A DNA stretch of 60,697 nucleotides from contig CALWOZ010000009.1 of assembly GCA_944383305.1 (NCBI GenBank), positions 1 through 60,697 of the forward strand. Direction: 5' to 3'. This DNA comes from an uncultured Clostridia bacterium. GTDB taxonomy: Bacteria; Bacillota; Clostridia; Lachnospirales; CAG-274. A model generated the notes under the pieces. That model did not search any database. It was not told the DNA's origin and saw only the letters and a list, made by a program, of their open reading frames with translations. Position numbers and translations under genes: made by a program. Shown piece by piece: positions 18,851-27,378 of this stretch; position 1 is the first letter of the stretch; every line of letters begins with the position of its first letter.

Positions 18851-19883
18851 ATGTTAAAGAAGAAAGAGAAAGAAAGTGATTATAATGAAATAAAGGCGAA
18901 TTATCAAAGGAGGCTAAAAAGGAAATATATCTTAAAAATCAAGATAAAGGAATGGTATAAACTATATGAAAAAAAGATTTTTAAGTAAATGATTTTTTAT
19001 AAAATGTAGGAAATTTAAGATCTATTGTGGACAAATTATAAGAGTTTATGTTTGTTATACTGTACTTATTTGGATATACTAAAGTATATAAATTAAAAAC
19101 AAAAACAAATAAAATGACATTTTTGATTTTTTTATAATATTTTACCTCCCATAAATTTTCACATTTAATAATTATATAACATAATAATACAAAATAAAAT
19201 ATTGTTTTTGGAAAATTATTTTTTCCAAAAACAATATTCTATTTTTTTTAAATAATGTTATTATATGAATAAGATAATAATATGATGTATAAACTTTAAC
19301 AAAAGATTAATAAATAATCTTACAAATAATAACATAATAAAAAAAGAAAATACAAAATATATAGTTATGACTTTAAATAAATGTTGTTTACAATAATAAA
19401 TTTAATGATTAGGTTATTTAATAAAGTATTTATATTATTTATGGATATATATACAAGAGCTTATGCCAGTAGATACCACACAAGAACAAAATTAAGATGG
19501 TATAATTATGTACTAATATTAATAAGTGTTTATATATATTAAGATAGAATTGTTAAAAAGTTATTGTTAATCTTATTTTTATCTATAATATATAGTTTTA
19601 CAAATTTATCTATTCACATATTGAAGATTAAAATAAACTACTAGATAAAATTGAAATTAAAACTTATATAAAAAGAATAATAAAAACTTGATTTTAGTTT
19701 TAATTGATTTAAGTATAACTTTAATATTTAATAAAATAAATCTTTCTTCTTGTATTTGTATTTCTCTACTATAGTAATGAAATAATACTAATACTTAGAA
19801 AGATTAACAATTTAATTAGATATAAATACTCAAAATGAGGTTTATATAAATAATATTAATTTTTAATTTAGGAGGAATATTTT
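18851..19883. other. Decayed copy of the regulator/peptide unit
   Basis: This stretch follows 22591-23067 closely, with two deletions. About 239 bp (equivalent to 22691-22929) are missing at ~18951. The whole regulator gene is missing at ~19092, where the sequence jumps to the equivalent of 25076. What remains on the minus strand at ~19097-19160 is the 5' end of a peptide gene like 24976-25122, with its ATG changed to ATA. A hairpin (19198-19238) and AT-rich DNA with membrane-protein remnants (19450-19800) follow. Confidence 0.6.
19198..19238. repeat. Perfect 18-bp hairpin, copy A
   Basis: AATATTGTTTTTGGAAAA (19198-19215) and its exact complement (19221-19238) enclose TTATT. The loop-proximal GGAAAA-TTATT-TTTTCC is shared with the hairpin at 25182, while the outer stems differ by compensating changes. 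Confidence 0.8.
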
Positions 19884-20954
19884 ATGAAGAAAAAAGTTTT
19901 TATGTTTTTATTATCATTAACAATGTGTAGTAGTGTACTTCCACAAGTATCTGTGTTTGCAAATCAAATATCAAATACAGAAGAATATACTTCTGATGTT
20001 AATAATGTTATTTTACAACAAATTCAAGATATTGAAAGTGTGCTAATACGAAATATATTATCAGATGAAAATATTGTTTTAGGAGATGTTTATATAGCAG
20101 AACCAATAAAAATTGTTAATACTAATAGATATATGTTTCCTGTATTAAATGATGGAAAAATTATTAAATTTATAGAACTTAGTGAAAATGAAAATGGAGG
20201 ATATTTTATTTCAATTGGTAATTTCTTTGCTAATGAACTTAATGAACTTCCAAATAATAATTATGTAATTTTTGAAAATGAAAATGGAAATATATTTGCA
20301 ACAGATGGTAAACAACAATTTTCACTAAAAAATAATAAAGAAGATAAAAATACATATAAAATTGAAGATTTTAGTAATGAATTTGAAAATAATTTTATAA
20401 ATACTAACTCTAATAAAGTTATTTATGATATTAATGAAGCAAGTATAAAAAATAAACTTTCATTAGAAAAAAGTGGTTATTGGAACTATAAGTATCCAGA
20501 GGTAATACAACCCACCAATTCAAATGCTTGTTGGGCAGCGTGTATGTCTTCCATATTACAAGGGTTAGGTATGAATTATAGTGAGGCTGATGTACTTAAC
20601 AATGCTGGTAAAAATGAAAATCAAACATCAAGTTCAGAAGAGGTAATTGAATATTTTAAGGATTATGGAATATATGGAGAAATAAAAAGTCAAAGTTATC
20701 CTCATACAGAAAATTCATTAAGAGAACAAATAAGAGATAATGGAGCTGCTATATGGCAAGCTATGGGTGGATATAAGGGTGGACATGCAGTGGTAATATA
20801 TGGATATCAAAGTACAGGTTCATCTCTTTGGGTATCTATTATGGACCCAGCAGCTCCTGATGGACAAGCTAGATATGATTGTTCAGTTGATAAGTATGGT
20901 TTATTTAGTCATGATGGTAGAATATCAACAGAATATATTGTTGACTTATATTAA
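19884..20954 (+). CDS. Secreted papain-like/C39-like cysteine protease
   Basis: A 356-aa exported protease precursor with a signal peptide at residues 1-26 (MKKKVFMFLLSLTMCSSVLP ... FA) and AGGAGG upstream. A propeptide-like region of ~165 residues precedes the catalytic domain. The nucleophile is in NACWAACMSSILQGLG (~212), the His in GGHAVVIYGY (~304), and the acid/Asn is probably in VSIMDPAAPDG (~322). The layout resembles staphopain-like and Peptidase_C39_2 enzymes. In a peptide-signalling island it could trim exported peptides or act on host or competitor proteins; the substrate is unknown. The stalk-protein copy B starts 17 bp downstream, so the two are co-transcribed. Confidence 0.8.
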   Translation: MKKKVFMFLLSLTMCSSVLPQVSVFANQISNTEEYTSDVNNVILQQIQDIESVLIRNILSDENIVLGDVYIAEPIKIVNTNRYMFPVLNDGKIIKFIELSENENGGYFISIGNFFANELNELPNNNYVIFENENGNIFATDGKQQFSLKNNKEDKNTYKIEDFSNEFENNFINTNSNKVIYDINEASIKNKLSLEKSGYWNYKYPEVIQPTNSNACWAACMSSILQGLGMNYSEADVLNNAGKNENQTSSSEEVIEYFKDYGIYGEIKSQSYPHTENSLREQIRDNGAAIWQAMGGYKGGHAVVIYGYQSTGSSLWVSIMDPAAPDGQARYDCSVDKYGLFSHDGRISTEYIVDLY

Positions 20955-20971
20955 TTGGGGATATGAATTTT

Positions 20972-22423
20972 ATGAAAATATTTAAAATAGTTATTTTAAG
21001 CATTATTTGCTTTTTATTAAATTTACAAATTGTAAGTGCTAATGACTTTGATTATAAAAAAATTTATATGAATTATATTGAAAATATTAATAATAAAGAA
21101 GCTAAAGTATTGTTTTATGATATAGATAAAAATAATATACCTGAGATGATTTTATACAAATACATACTTATAAAAGATAATGAGTTTATTAATAAAGAAG
21201 TATTTAATAATATATATGAAATATATACTATTAATAATGGAAATATCGAAAAATTATTTAATATTGAAAATGAAACAGAAATACAAAGAAGAGAGCCTAT
21301 AAGTTTTTTTATAACAAAGGGGAATAAACTATATTATGCTATGCAAGATAGAAATTTAAATGGTAATATACAGTATTATAAATTAAATTATGTTAATGGC
21401 AAAATTACAAGTGATTTTGTAGGAAGAGTAGAAAGCAATGTTTTTGGAGGAAATATTTTTGCTAATGTTATATATTGGAATAATGGAAAATTGGTTTATG
21501 ATGGATATGAAAAATTAGTTAGTGGATTTAATGAAAAATTTTATGTAAAAGAAAAAGAAGTTACTGATACAGAATTTGTTAAAGAAATTAATTTTAAACA
21601 AACTATACCATTTATTTATACAAGCTATACTAAAGAAATAGAGTTTGCATTAAATAATGTTTATAATATTCCTGCTAATCCTACAATAGTATTTAATATA
21701 AGATCAGTACAATTAGTGCCAACCACTAATACTGTTGGTATTGAGAGAATAACTTATAATAATGGAATGTACGACTATTTTGAATTAGGTACAACTAAAG
21801 AGATATTAATGATTAATGGTAATATAGTGCCTAAAATGAATATAATCAAAGAAGATGATAAAATATTTTTGCCTTTAAGAAATATTTGTGATTATGTAAA
21901 CAAACAAGTTTTATATGATAATTTAAATAATGTTATAAAGATAGACAATACAAGTATAGATTTAAATAAGAAAAAAGTTATAAATACAGATGAAATTATT
22001 GATATAAAAAATGTAGATGGGGTTAGCTATTTTCCATTAGACTTTTTTAATAAATACTTAAATTTTAATGTAGATAAGTTAATGCTTTATACTAAAAATA
22101 TTATTTCTTTAGAAAATATTTTTAAAGATACAGAAATTACATTTGTTAGCGAAGCTAGGGATAATATAATTAATAATGTAAAAGAAACAAATAAAGAGTC
22201 TATTGAAGAAGGCAATTATAAACTAAAAGATGTGGTTTACAAACAAAATTTAGGAATATATTATGTTTTTGATGTAAATTATACATGGATATTTGAAGAT
22301 GATATAATATTAACAGAATATGATAGAACATTAACATTGTTATATGACAAATATACCAATAAAATATATGAATTTTATAATGGTATACAAGAAAGATATA
22401 ATAACAAAATTGGCTTTCATTAA
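20972..22423 (+). CDS. Secreted stalk-domain protein, copy B
   Basis: A paralogue of the gene at 17229 with the same layout: signal peptide, VLFYDIDKNNIPEMILYKY loop, stalk domain, C-terminal domain. I choose the ATG at 20972 (MKIFKIVILS), which matches copy A; an ATG three codons earlier (20963) is possible. The 5' third is close to copy A, the middle (~21440-21730) is diverged with small indels, and the remainder plus ~260 bp of downstream DNA is essentially identical. Confidence 0.8.
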   Translation: MKIFKIVILSIICFLLNLQIVSANDFDYKKIYMNYIENINNKEAKVLFYDIDKNNIPEMILYKYILIKDNEFINKEVFNNIYEIYTINNGNIEKLFNIENETEIQRREPISFFITKGNKLYYAMQDRNLNGNIQYYKLNYVNGKITSDFVGRVESNVFGGNIFANVIYWNNGKLVYDGYEKLVSGFNEKFYVKEKEVTDTEFVKEINFKQTIPFIYTSYTKEIEFALNNVYNIPANPTIVFNIRSVQLVPTTNTVGIERITYNNGMYDYFELGTTKEILMINGNIVPKMNIIKEDDKIFLPLRNICDYVNKQVLYDNLNNVIKIDNTSIDLNKKKVINTDEIIDIKNVDGVSYFPLDFFNKYLNFNVDKLMLYTKNIISLENIFKDTEITFVSEARDNIINNVKETNKESIEEGNYKLKDVVYKQNLGIYYVFDVNYTWIFEDDIILTEYDRTLTLLYDKYTNKIYEFYNGIQERYNNKIGFH

Positions 22424-22542
22424 TTTAGTAATGAATAATTTTTAAAAATAATAGGTATGAAATAAAAACTTAAATAGATTTTATATATATGAGATTGTTT
22501 TAGAGTATAAGAAATATATAAAATTAGAAGTAAATATTAAAT

Positions 22543-22590
22543 AAAAAAGACTTATTAAACAAATTATATTTGATTTAATAAGTCTTTTTT
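22543..22590 (+). terminator. Strong intrinsic terminator, copy B
   Basis: Identical in sequence and position to the terminator after copy A: a 17-bp perfect stem ending in six T. Confidence 0.9.
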
Positions 22591-22812
22591 ATGTTAAAGA
22601 AGAAAAAGAAAGAAAGTGATTATAATGAAATAAAGGCGAATTATCAAAGAAGGCTAAAAAGGAAATATATCTTAAAAATCAAGATAAAGGATATGAAAGA
22701 TAATGAAGAAAAAATAAAAAATACTAATATTTATAATGCTATCATTTTTAGTTTTATAGCAAATGCGAATTTAAGTGAAATACTTGATACATTGTATATA
22801 AATAACAAATAA
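22591..22812 (+). CDS. Small basic ORF after the terminator, uncertain
   Basis: A 73-aa frame whose ATG directly abuts the terminator T-run and has no ribosome site. The N-terminus is almost all Lys/Glu/Arg (MLKKKKKESDYNEIKANYQR); the C-terminus is NAIIFSFIANANLSEILDTL. Copy A holds a version with an internal deletion. It may be the remnant of a longer gene. 22813-23102 holds no other gene, only the regulator's upstream region. Confidence 0.3.
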   Translation: MLKKKKKESDYNEIKANYQRRLKRKYILKIKIKDMKDNEEKIKNTNIYNAIIFSFIANANLSEILDTLYINNK

Positions 22813-23102
22813 ATTTTAAATTGGTAAAATGAGTACAAGACAGTTATTTTTGTTTATAAATTTATTTTTACAAATAGTTGATAGTGTAGACAAAAATAAG
22901 TTTGATTATTTTTAGAAAAGTCTATGATAAATGGTATAAACTATATGAAAAAAAGATTTTTAAGTAAATGATTTTTTATAAAATGTAGGAAATTTAAAAT
23001 CTATTGTGGACAAATTGTAAGAGTTTATGCTTGTTATACTGTATTTATTTTGATATACTAAAGTATATAAAAAATAAATTTATTATAGTAGAGGTATTTT
23101 AA

Positions 23103-24968
23103 ATGTCAAAAAGTTTAGGGATACTATTATGTAATTTAAGAAAAGAGCAGGAGATTAATCAAAAAGAATTAATTAGAGGGGTTTGTTCATTGTCAACTTT
23201 ATCAAGATTTGAATCTGGAGAAAGAGAACCTAGTAAAATACTGTTTGATGCATTAATTTCTAAATTAGGTAAAAATAGTAACAAATGGGAGATTATTTTA
23301 AATGAAAATGATAAGTTATTAATAAAGTTAAAAAATTACATAGAGTATTTAATAAAAGTTGAAAAATGGGAACATTTAGAAGAAGCTTTAAATCATTATA
23401 AAGAATTAATAAAATTTGATAAAAACCTAAATAATCAATATTTATCTCTTATAAAGGCGTTTATTTATAAAAACACTAAAGAGTACAAAAAAGCACAAAA
23501 AGAATGCATTATAGGATTAGAATTAACAAATTTTAAAATAAACTTAGAAAATTTTAAAATAGATACACTTCTTTCAGAAAACGAGTTAAGACTAGTATGT
23601 TTATTAGGAGAAGTTTTGGTAGAAGAAAATGTAATTAACAATTTAGATATTTATAATTATTGGAAAGAAATTATAAGTTATGTAGAAGAAAAATGTACAG
23701 ATGAAGAATATAAATTAAACTTTTATATAATCTCTATTTACAATATAGCATATGTTTTATTTTGTAATAATAACTATTATGAAAGTGTATTATATGTTAA
23801 TAAAGGTATGGAATATATTATAAAAAATAAGTCTATGCATTATTTAGAAAAATTTTTATTATTAATAACATATTTAAAAAAATATGTAGACTATAAATTA
23901 TTTATTATAAGTAAAAATATGGATTATGAATGCATAGAAGTAATATTAGATACTTTAAATAAATGGAATTTGAAAAATTTTGATGAAAAAGAAATTTATA
24001 TAAGACCATATAATAACATATATTCTATAAATGAAGTAATAAAAAATACAAGAAATTATAATAATAAAACTCAAGAAGAACTTATATTGTCAAAAGATGA
24101 AAAATTATTTGTTGGAAATCAATCTAGTATATCTAATATAGAAAATGGTAAGAGAACACCTAGAAAATCATCATCAAAGCACTTTTTAGAAAACTTAGGA
24201 ATTGGAAATGAAGATGAGAGCTATAGACTATCTGTTATGGGAGATAACTTTGAATTGGAAGAATTAGTCTGTAAAATAGATTTTTATATAACGCATAATT
24301 ATAAAAAAGCTATTAAATTATTAAGTATATTAAAAAACAAGGTTGATATAAATAACATATACAATAAACAATATATAGAAAAATGTGAATTATTTATTAA
24401 AGACGAAATAAGTCCATTATCATATGAAGAGTATAAAAATGAAATTTTTAGAATTTTATCAATTACTATAAAAGACATAGATAAATTAAAAACTGAAAAA
24501 TGGAAAAGATTTTTTACAAAAGAGGAACTTAGATTGTTATTAAATATAGGAGGAGCATATCACAAAGGAAATAACTATGAAGAAGCTTTAATATGGTATA
24601 AAAAGCTAGAAGAATATTTTGAAAAATTTTATGATTTATCAGGAATAATTGTTTATAGAACATTATTATACAATTTATCTCAAGTATACGGATTATTAGG
24701 AAATTATAAAAAATCTATTGATAAAAGTATAGACTGTTTAGTTTTTAGCACTATTTATAGTGAAGCATATTTCTTTTATAGAGCATTATATAATATAGGC
24801 TGGTGTTATGGTAAACTTATGTTAGAAAGTGATATTTCTGAAAAAGAAATATACAAAAATAAATCCCATAAAATATTTAATCAATCTAAATGTATGGCAA
24901 ATCTTTATAATGATAAAACCTTTAAAAATAATATAGATGAAAAAATAAAAATATGGAATTTAAACTAA
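23103..24968 (+). CDS. RRNPP/Rgg-like regulator with two HTH-TPR modules in one chain
   Basis: A 621-aa cytoplasmic regulator. Residues 5-60 are an XRE helix-turn-helix (LRKEQEINQKELIRGVCSLS, TLSRFESGEREPS), followed by TPR-like helices (~65-290). Residues ~316-374 contain a second, diverged HTH (IKNTRNYNNKTQEELIL, QSSISNIENGKRTPRKSS), followed by another TPR array (~385-615; GGAYHKGNNYEEALIWYKKL). A normal Rgg/PlcR/PrgX protein is about half this size, so this looks like an internal duplication and fusion. RRNPP proteins bind re-imported signal peptides. Its 3' end lies 7 bp from the 3' end of a convergent secreted-peptide gene, the usual place for a cognate pheromone. Likely targets are the RiPP genes downstream. 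Confidence 0.8.
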   Translation: MSKSLGILLCNLRKEQEINQKELIRGVCSLSTLSRFESGEREPSKILFDALISKLGKNSNKWEIILNENDKLLIKLKNYIEYLIKVEKWEHLEEALNHYKELIKFDKNLNNQYLSLIKAFIYKNTKEYKKAQKECIIGLELTNFKINLENFKIDTLLSENELRLVCLLGEVLVEENVINNLDIYNYWKEIISYVEEKCTDEEYKLNFYIISIYNIAYVLFCNNNYYESVLYVNKGMEYIIKNKSMHYLEKFLLLITYLKKYVDYKLFIISKNMDYECIEVILDTLNKWNLKNFDEKEIYIRPYNNIYSINEVIKNTRNYNNKTQEELILSKDEKLFVGNQSSISNIENGKRTPRKSSSKHFLENLGIGNEDESYRLSVMGDNFELEELVCKIDFYITHNYKKAIKLLSILKNKVDINNIYNKQYIEKCELFIKDEISPLSYEEYKNEIFRILSITIKDIDKLKTEKWKRFFTKEELRLLLNIGGAYHKGNNYEEALIWYKKLEEYFEKFYDLSGIIVYRTLLYNLSQVYGLLGNYKKSIDKSIDCLVFSTIYSEAYFFYRALYNIGWCYGKLMLESDISEKEIYKNKSHKIFNQSKCMANLYNDKTFKNNIDEKIKIWNLN

Positions 24969-24975
24969 GTTGAAT

Positions 24976-25122
24976 TTATTGTTTTTCAACCTTACTATCA
25001 CAATAATTTTCAATAGTGCTATCAATGCTACTATCATTAGATGCTAAAGTTGGTAATATTGAATTTAAAGTTAATAGATTAAAAACAAAAACAAATAAAA
25101 TGGCATTTTTAAGTTTTTTCAT
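24976..25122 (-). CDS. 48-aa secreted peptide, candidate RRNPP pheromone precursor
   Basis: A small minus-strand gene with a perfect AAGGAGG 9 bp before ATG. Residues 1-28 are a typical Sec signal (KKLKNAILFVFVFNLLTLNS ... LA); the exported part is SNDSSIDSTIENYCDSKVEKQ-like, ending in Gln and containing one Cys. Size, signal and convergent position next to an RRNPP regulator fit Phr/Qsp/SHP-type pheromone precursors; the mature form would be cut from the C-terminus. A degenerate copy of its start survives at ~19097-19160, beside the duplicated unit. Confidence 0.65.
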   Translation of the reverse strand: MKKLKNAILFVFVFNLLTLNSILPTLASNDSSIDSTIENYCDSKVEKQ

Positions 25123-25181
25123 AATATTGTCCTCCTTATATTTATAATAATATTTTATTTTATTTTATATTATATTATTCA

Positions 25182-25236
25182 AATTTAGTATATCGTTTAT
25201 GGAAAATTATTTTTTCCGTAAACGATATACTAAATT
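25182..25236. repeat. 25-bp near-perfect hairpin, copy B
   Basis: 25182-25206 and 25212-25236 pair over 25 bp, with one mismatch that would be a G-U wobble in RNA, around TTATT. It lies between the start of the pheromone-like gene (minus) and the radical SAM gene (plus). Compared with the hairpin at 19198, the stem shows compensating substitutions. It may be a bidirectional RNA structure or an operator. Confidence 0.75.
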
Positions 25237-25276
25237 ATAACAAAATATATTAAAATTTAACTAGATTAAATATTTA

Positions 25277-25386
25277 ATCAGTTAAGCATAAAAATGTGTC
25301 TTAAAGTAAATAAATTCTATTATATAATTTTAGTTAATTTTAGTTAATTTTAGTAAGTCAAATAAAGTCAAAAAGTTTTTAAGGGG
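25277..25386 (+). promoter_or_regulatory. Repeat-rich leader of the radical SAM gene
   Basis: ATCAGTTAAG at 25277 is followed by two exact tandem 10-mers, TAGTTAATTT (25331-25350), with a third partial unit. AAGTCAAA then appears twice ~10 bp apart (25354-25371). Ten-bp spacing keeps sites on one helix face. The ribosome site AAGGGGG is at 25380-25386. Regulator binding by the adjacent RRNPP protein is a guess. Confidence 0.4.
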
Positions 25387-25393
25387 GTATATT

Positions 25394-25982
25394 ATGAAAC
25401 TATTTAAGTATAATTTTTTATGATACCAATGAAGATTTAGTTATTGCATATAATAGTAGAACAAATGCATTAGCAAAAATAGAAAAAGAAAACTATAATT
25501 TTTTACAAAATTCTAAAGATGGTATTTTATACTTTGAAGATAAAAAATTGGAAGAGGATTTAAAAAAAGGTGGATTTATATTAGAAAATGATATTAATGA
25601 ATTAGAGTTACTTAAGCTTGTAAGATTACAAGGTCAATATAATTCTAGTTCATTAGGCTTAACTTTAGCACCAACGCTTGGTTGTAACTTTAATTGTGTA
25701 TATTGCTATGAAGAAGATCATAATAATTTTACAAAAATGAGTGATGAAGTGCAAGATAGTATTTTAAAACTAATTAAAGGCAAGGGGAAAGCATTAAATA
25801 GTTTAAATATCACTTGGTATGGTGGTGAGCCTCTTTTAGCTATTGATATAGTACAATCTTTATCAAAAAAAATAGTAGAATATTACATTGGTAACTATAT
25901 ACATTATAGTTAAGTAATTATTACTAATGGATACTTATCAACATATGTAATATTTAAATATTTATTCCAAGCTATGATATAA
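25394..25982 (+). pseudogene. Radical SAM RiPP maturase (Clo7bot-type context), frameshifted and truncated
   Basis: ATG 25394 opens MKLFKYNF, then a slip in the T-run at 25413-25420 leads into a long frame. At about codon 95 this contains LAPTLGCNFNCVYCYEE, the CX3CX2C cluster motif, then NITWYGGEPLLA, the glycine-rich SAM contact. TAA at 25911-25913 interrupts the frame; VIITNGYLST, the next conserved block, follows, and the frame ends at 25982. The rest of the barrel and the SPASM domain with its auxiliary clusters, ~250 residues, are gone. With Cys-rich precursors and S41 proteases nearby it matches the Clo7bot-type radical SAM peptide system, but this copy cannot be functional. Confidence 0.8.
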
Positions 25983-26005
25983 TGAAAGGGATTATTGAGA
26001 TTTAA

Positions 26006-27097
26006 ACTGTTAAAACCATACTAAAAAATATCTTAAGTATTATAAAACTTTTTACATATTTAATTATTTTATTTCCTATAACAGTTTTCACTCCATATAT
26101 CAATAGTATATACATATATAAGTTAAATATAATTACAAATAAGCGTATTGTAATTATATTTAACTTACTTATAGCTATTATGAATATTATAACAATAATA
26201 GATAATTATTTATCAAATAGATTATATATGATGTTACAAATTTATAGTCAATCAAACAATATAAAAGTAATAGAAAAAAGTATTACGGTAGGTTAATTTA
26301 CAGTTTTATTAACATATAGCCAAATTTTAATAGGAGCACTTGGCTATTATTTAAATTTAGGAAAAGAAATAAAGGAAGTAAATGTATTTTACTTAAGGTT
26401 GAAAGAGATATTAGATTATGAAAAAGAGCCTGTTGGTTCTTTAGAAATTAAAAATATAGAAGAAATTATAGTTAAAGATATGTCTATTAGATATGATGAT
26501 AAAAAGTTATTTAAAAATATTGATTATATATTTAATAAAGGGAAAATATACTGTATCAAAGGTGAAAATGGAGTAGGTAAAACCTCTTTCATATATGCAT
26601 TAATAGGGATATTAATGGGGGACTATGAAGGAGAAATTAAATACAATGGAGTAAACCTAAAGAATATAAATACATATAAAATGCGTCAAAATTTAATATC
26701 AGTAGTTATGCAAGAACCTATATTAGAGTCAGATTCTATTTATAATATAGTAAATGGAAGTTGTATAGACAAAGAATTATTTACAGATATATCAAATGAA
26801 CTTGGAATAACTGAATTAAGTGAAAAGATGGAAAATGGTATACATACTAAAATTAATTATATGTCTAACAATATTTCAGGGGGAGAAAAACAAAAAATTT
26901 CTTTATTTAGAACATTTTTATCTAATGCAGACTTATTTATATTAGACGAACCGTCATCTGCTCTTGATAGAGATAGTTGTGAGAGATTAAAGAAATATTT
27001 AACAGAACATAAAAAAGATAAAATAATTATATGCATAACACATGATAATGATTTTGTAGACGTAGCAGATGAAATATTGGTTTTAGAAAAAAATTAA
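26006..27097 (+). pseudogene. ABC exporter (membrane plus ATPase domain), 5' truncated with one stop
   Basis: One frame runs from ~26006 to TAA 27095-27097 with a single internal TAA at 26294-26296. The first part encodes membrane helices (LFTYLIILFPITVF, IVIIFNLLIAIMNIITII). The second, after 26399, is a complete nucleotide-binding domain: GENGVGKTS (Walker A), MQEPIL (Q-loop), NISGGEKQKISL (signature), LFILDEPSSALD (Walker B) and CITHDNDF (H-loop). It would export the modified peptide. The ATPase half could still be made from an internal start. Confidence 0.75.
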
Positions 27098-27119
27098 TCA
27101 TAGAAAGGAGGTGAAAAAT

Positions 27120-27281
27120 ATGGAGTACTTAGTAGAACCACAAGGAATAGATACAAGATTTACTTGTACTTGTCTTGGAGTATATATAGAAGGTGGCGTA
27201 GATGTTTGCAATACTAATTGCGATAGTTTTTTTGGAGCGCAAGTGTGTTCACTAAGAATGGAGACAATGTCATTAAATTAA
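27120..27281 (+). CDS. Cys-rich RiPP precursor 1 (Clo7bot-like)
   Basis: A 53-aa peptide, too short for routine calling, but with AAAGGAGGTG 6 bp upstream of ATG. It starts MEYLVEPQGIDTRFTC and has five Cys (TCTC ... VC ... NC ... VC). Its last 14 residues, AQVCSLRMETMSLN, match precursor 2 closely. The M-K/E-Y-L-V-x-P leader and Cys-rich core are those of Clo7bot-family substrates of radical SAM maturases. It lies 22 bp after the ABC gene and 14 bp before a terminator. Confidence 0.8.
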   Translation: MEYLVEPQGIDTRFTCTCLGVYIEGGVDVCNTNCDSFFGAQVCSLRMETMSLN

Positions 27282-27293
27282 AACTAGTAACTT

Positions 27294-27333
27294 AAAAAGA
27301 TAAGTATTGTTTAATTGAAATACTTATCTTTTT
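27294..27333 (+). terminator. Intrinsic terminator/attenuator after precursor 1
   Basis: AAAAAGATAAGTATT (27294-27308) pairs perfectly with AATACTTATCTTTTT (27319-27333). Its place between precursor and protease would favour high precursor output with partial read-through. Confidence 0.85.
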
Positions 27334-27378
27334 AAGTATTATAATTAACAGATATTAAATTAATATAGAGGTGTTAAA

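Noticed and set aside
17229-22423. Copper amine oxidase
   Set aside because: Only the N-terminal stalk-type domain is present; no catalytic oxidase domain or topaquinone motif is visible.
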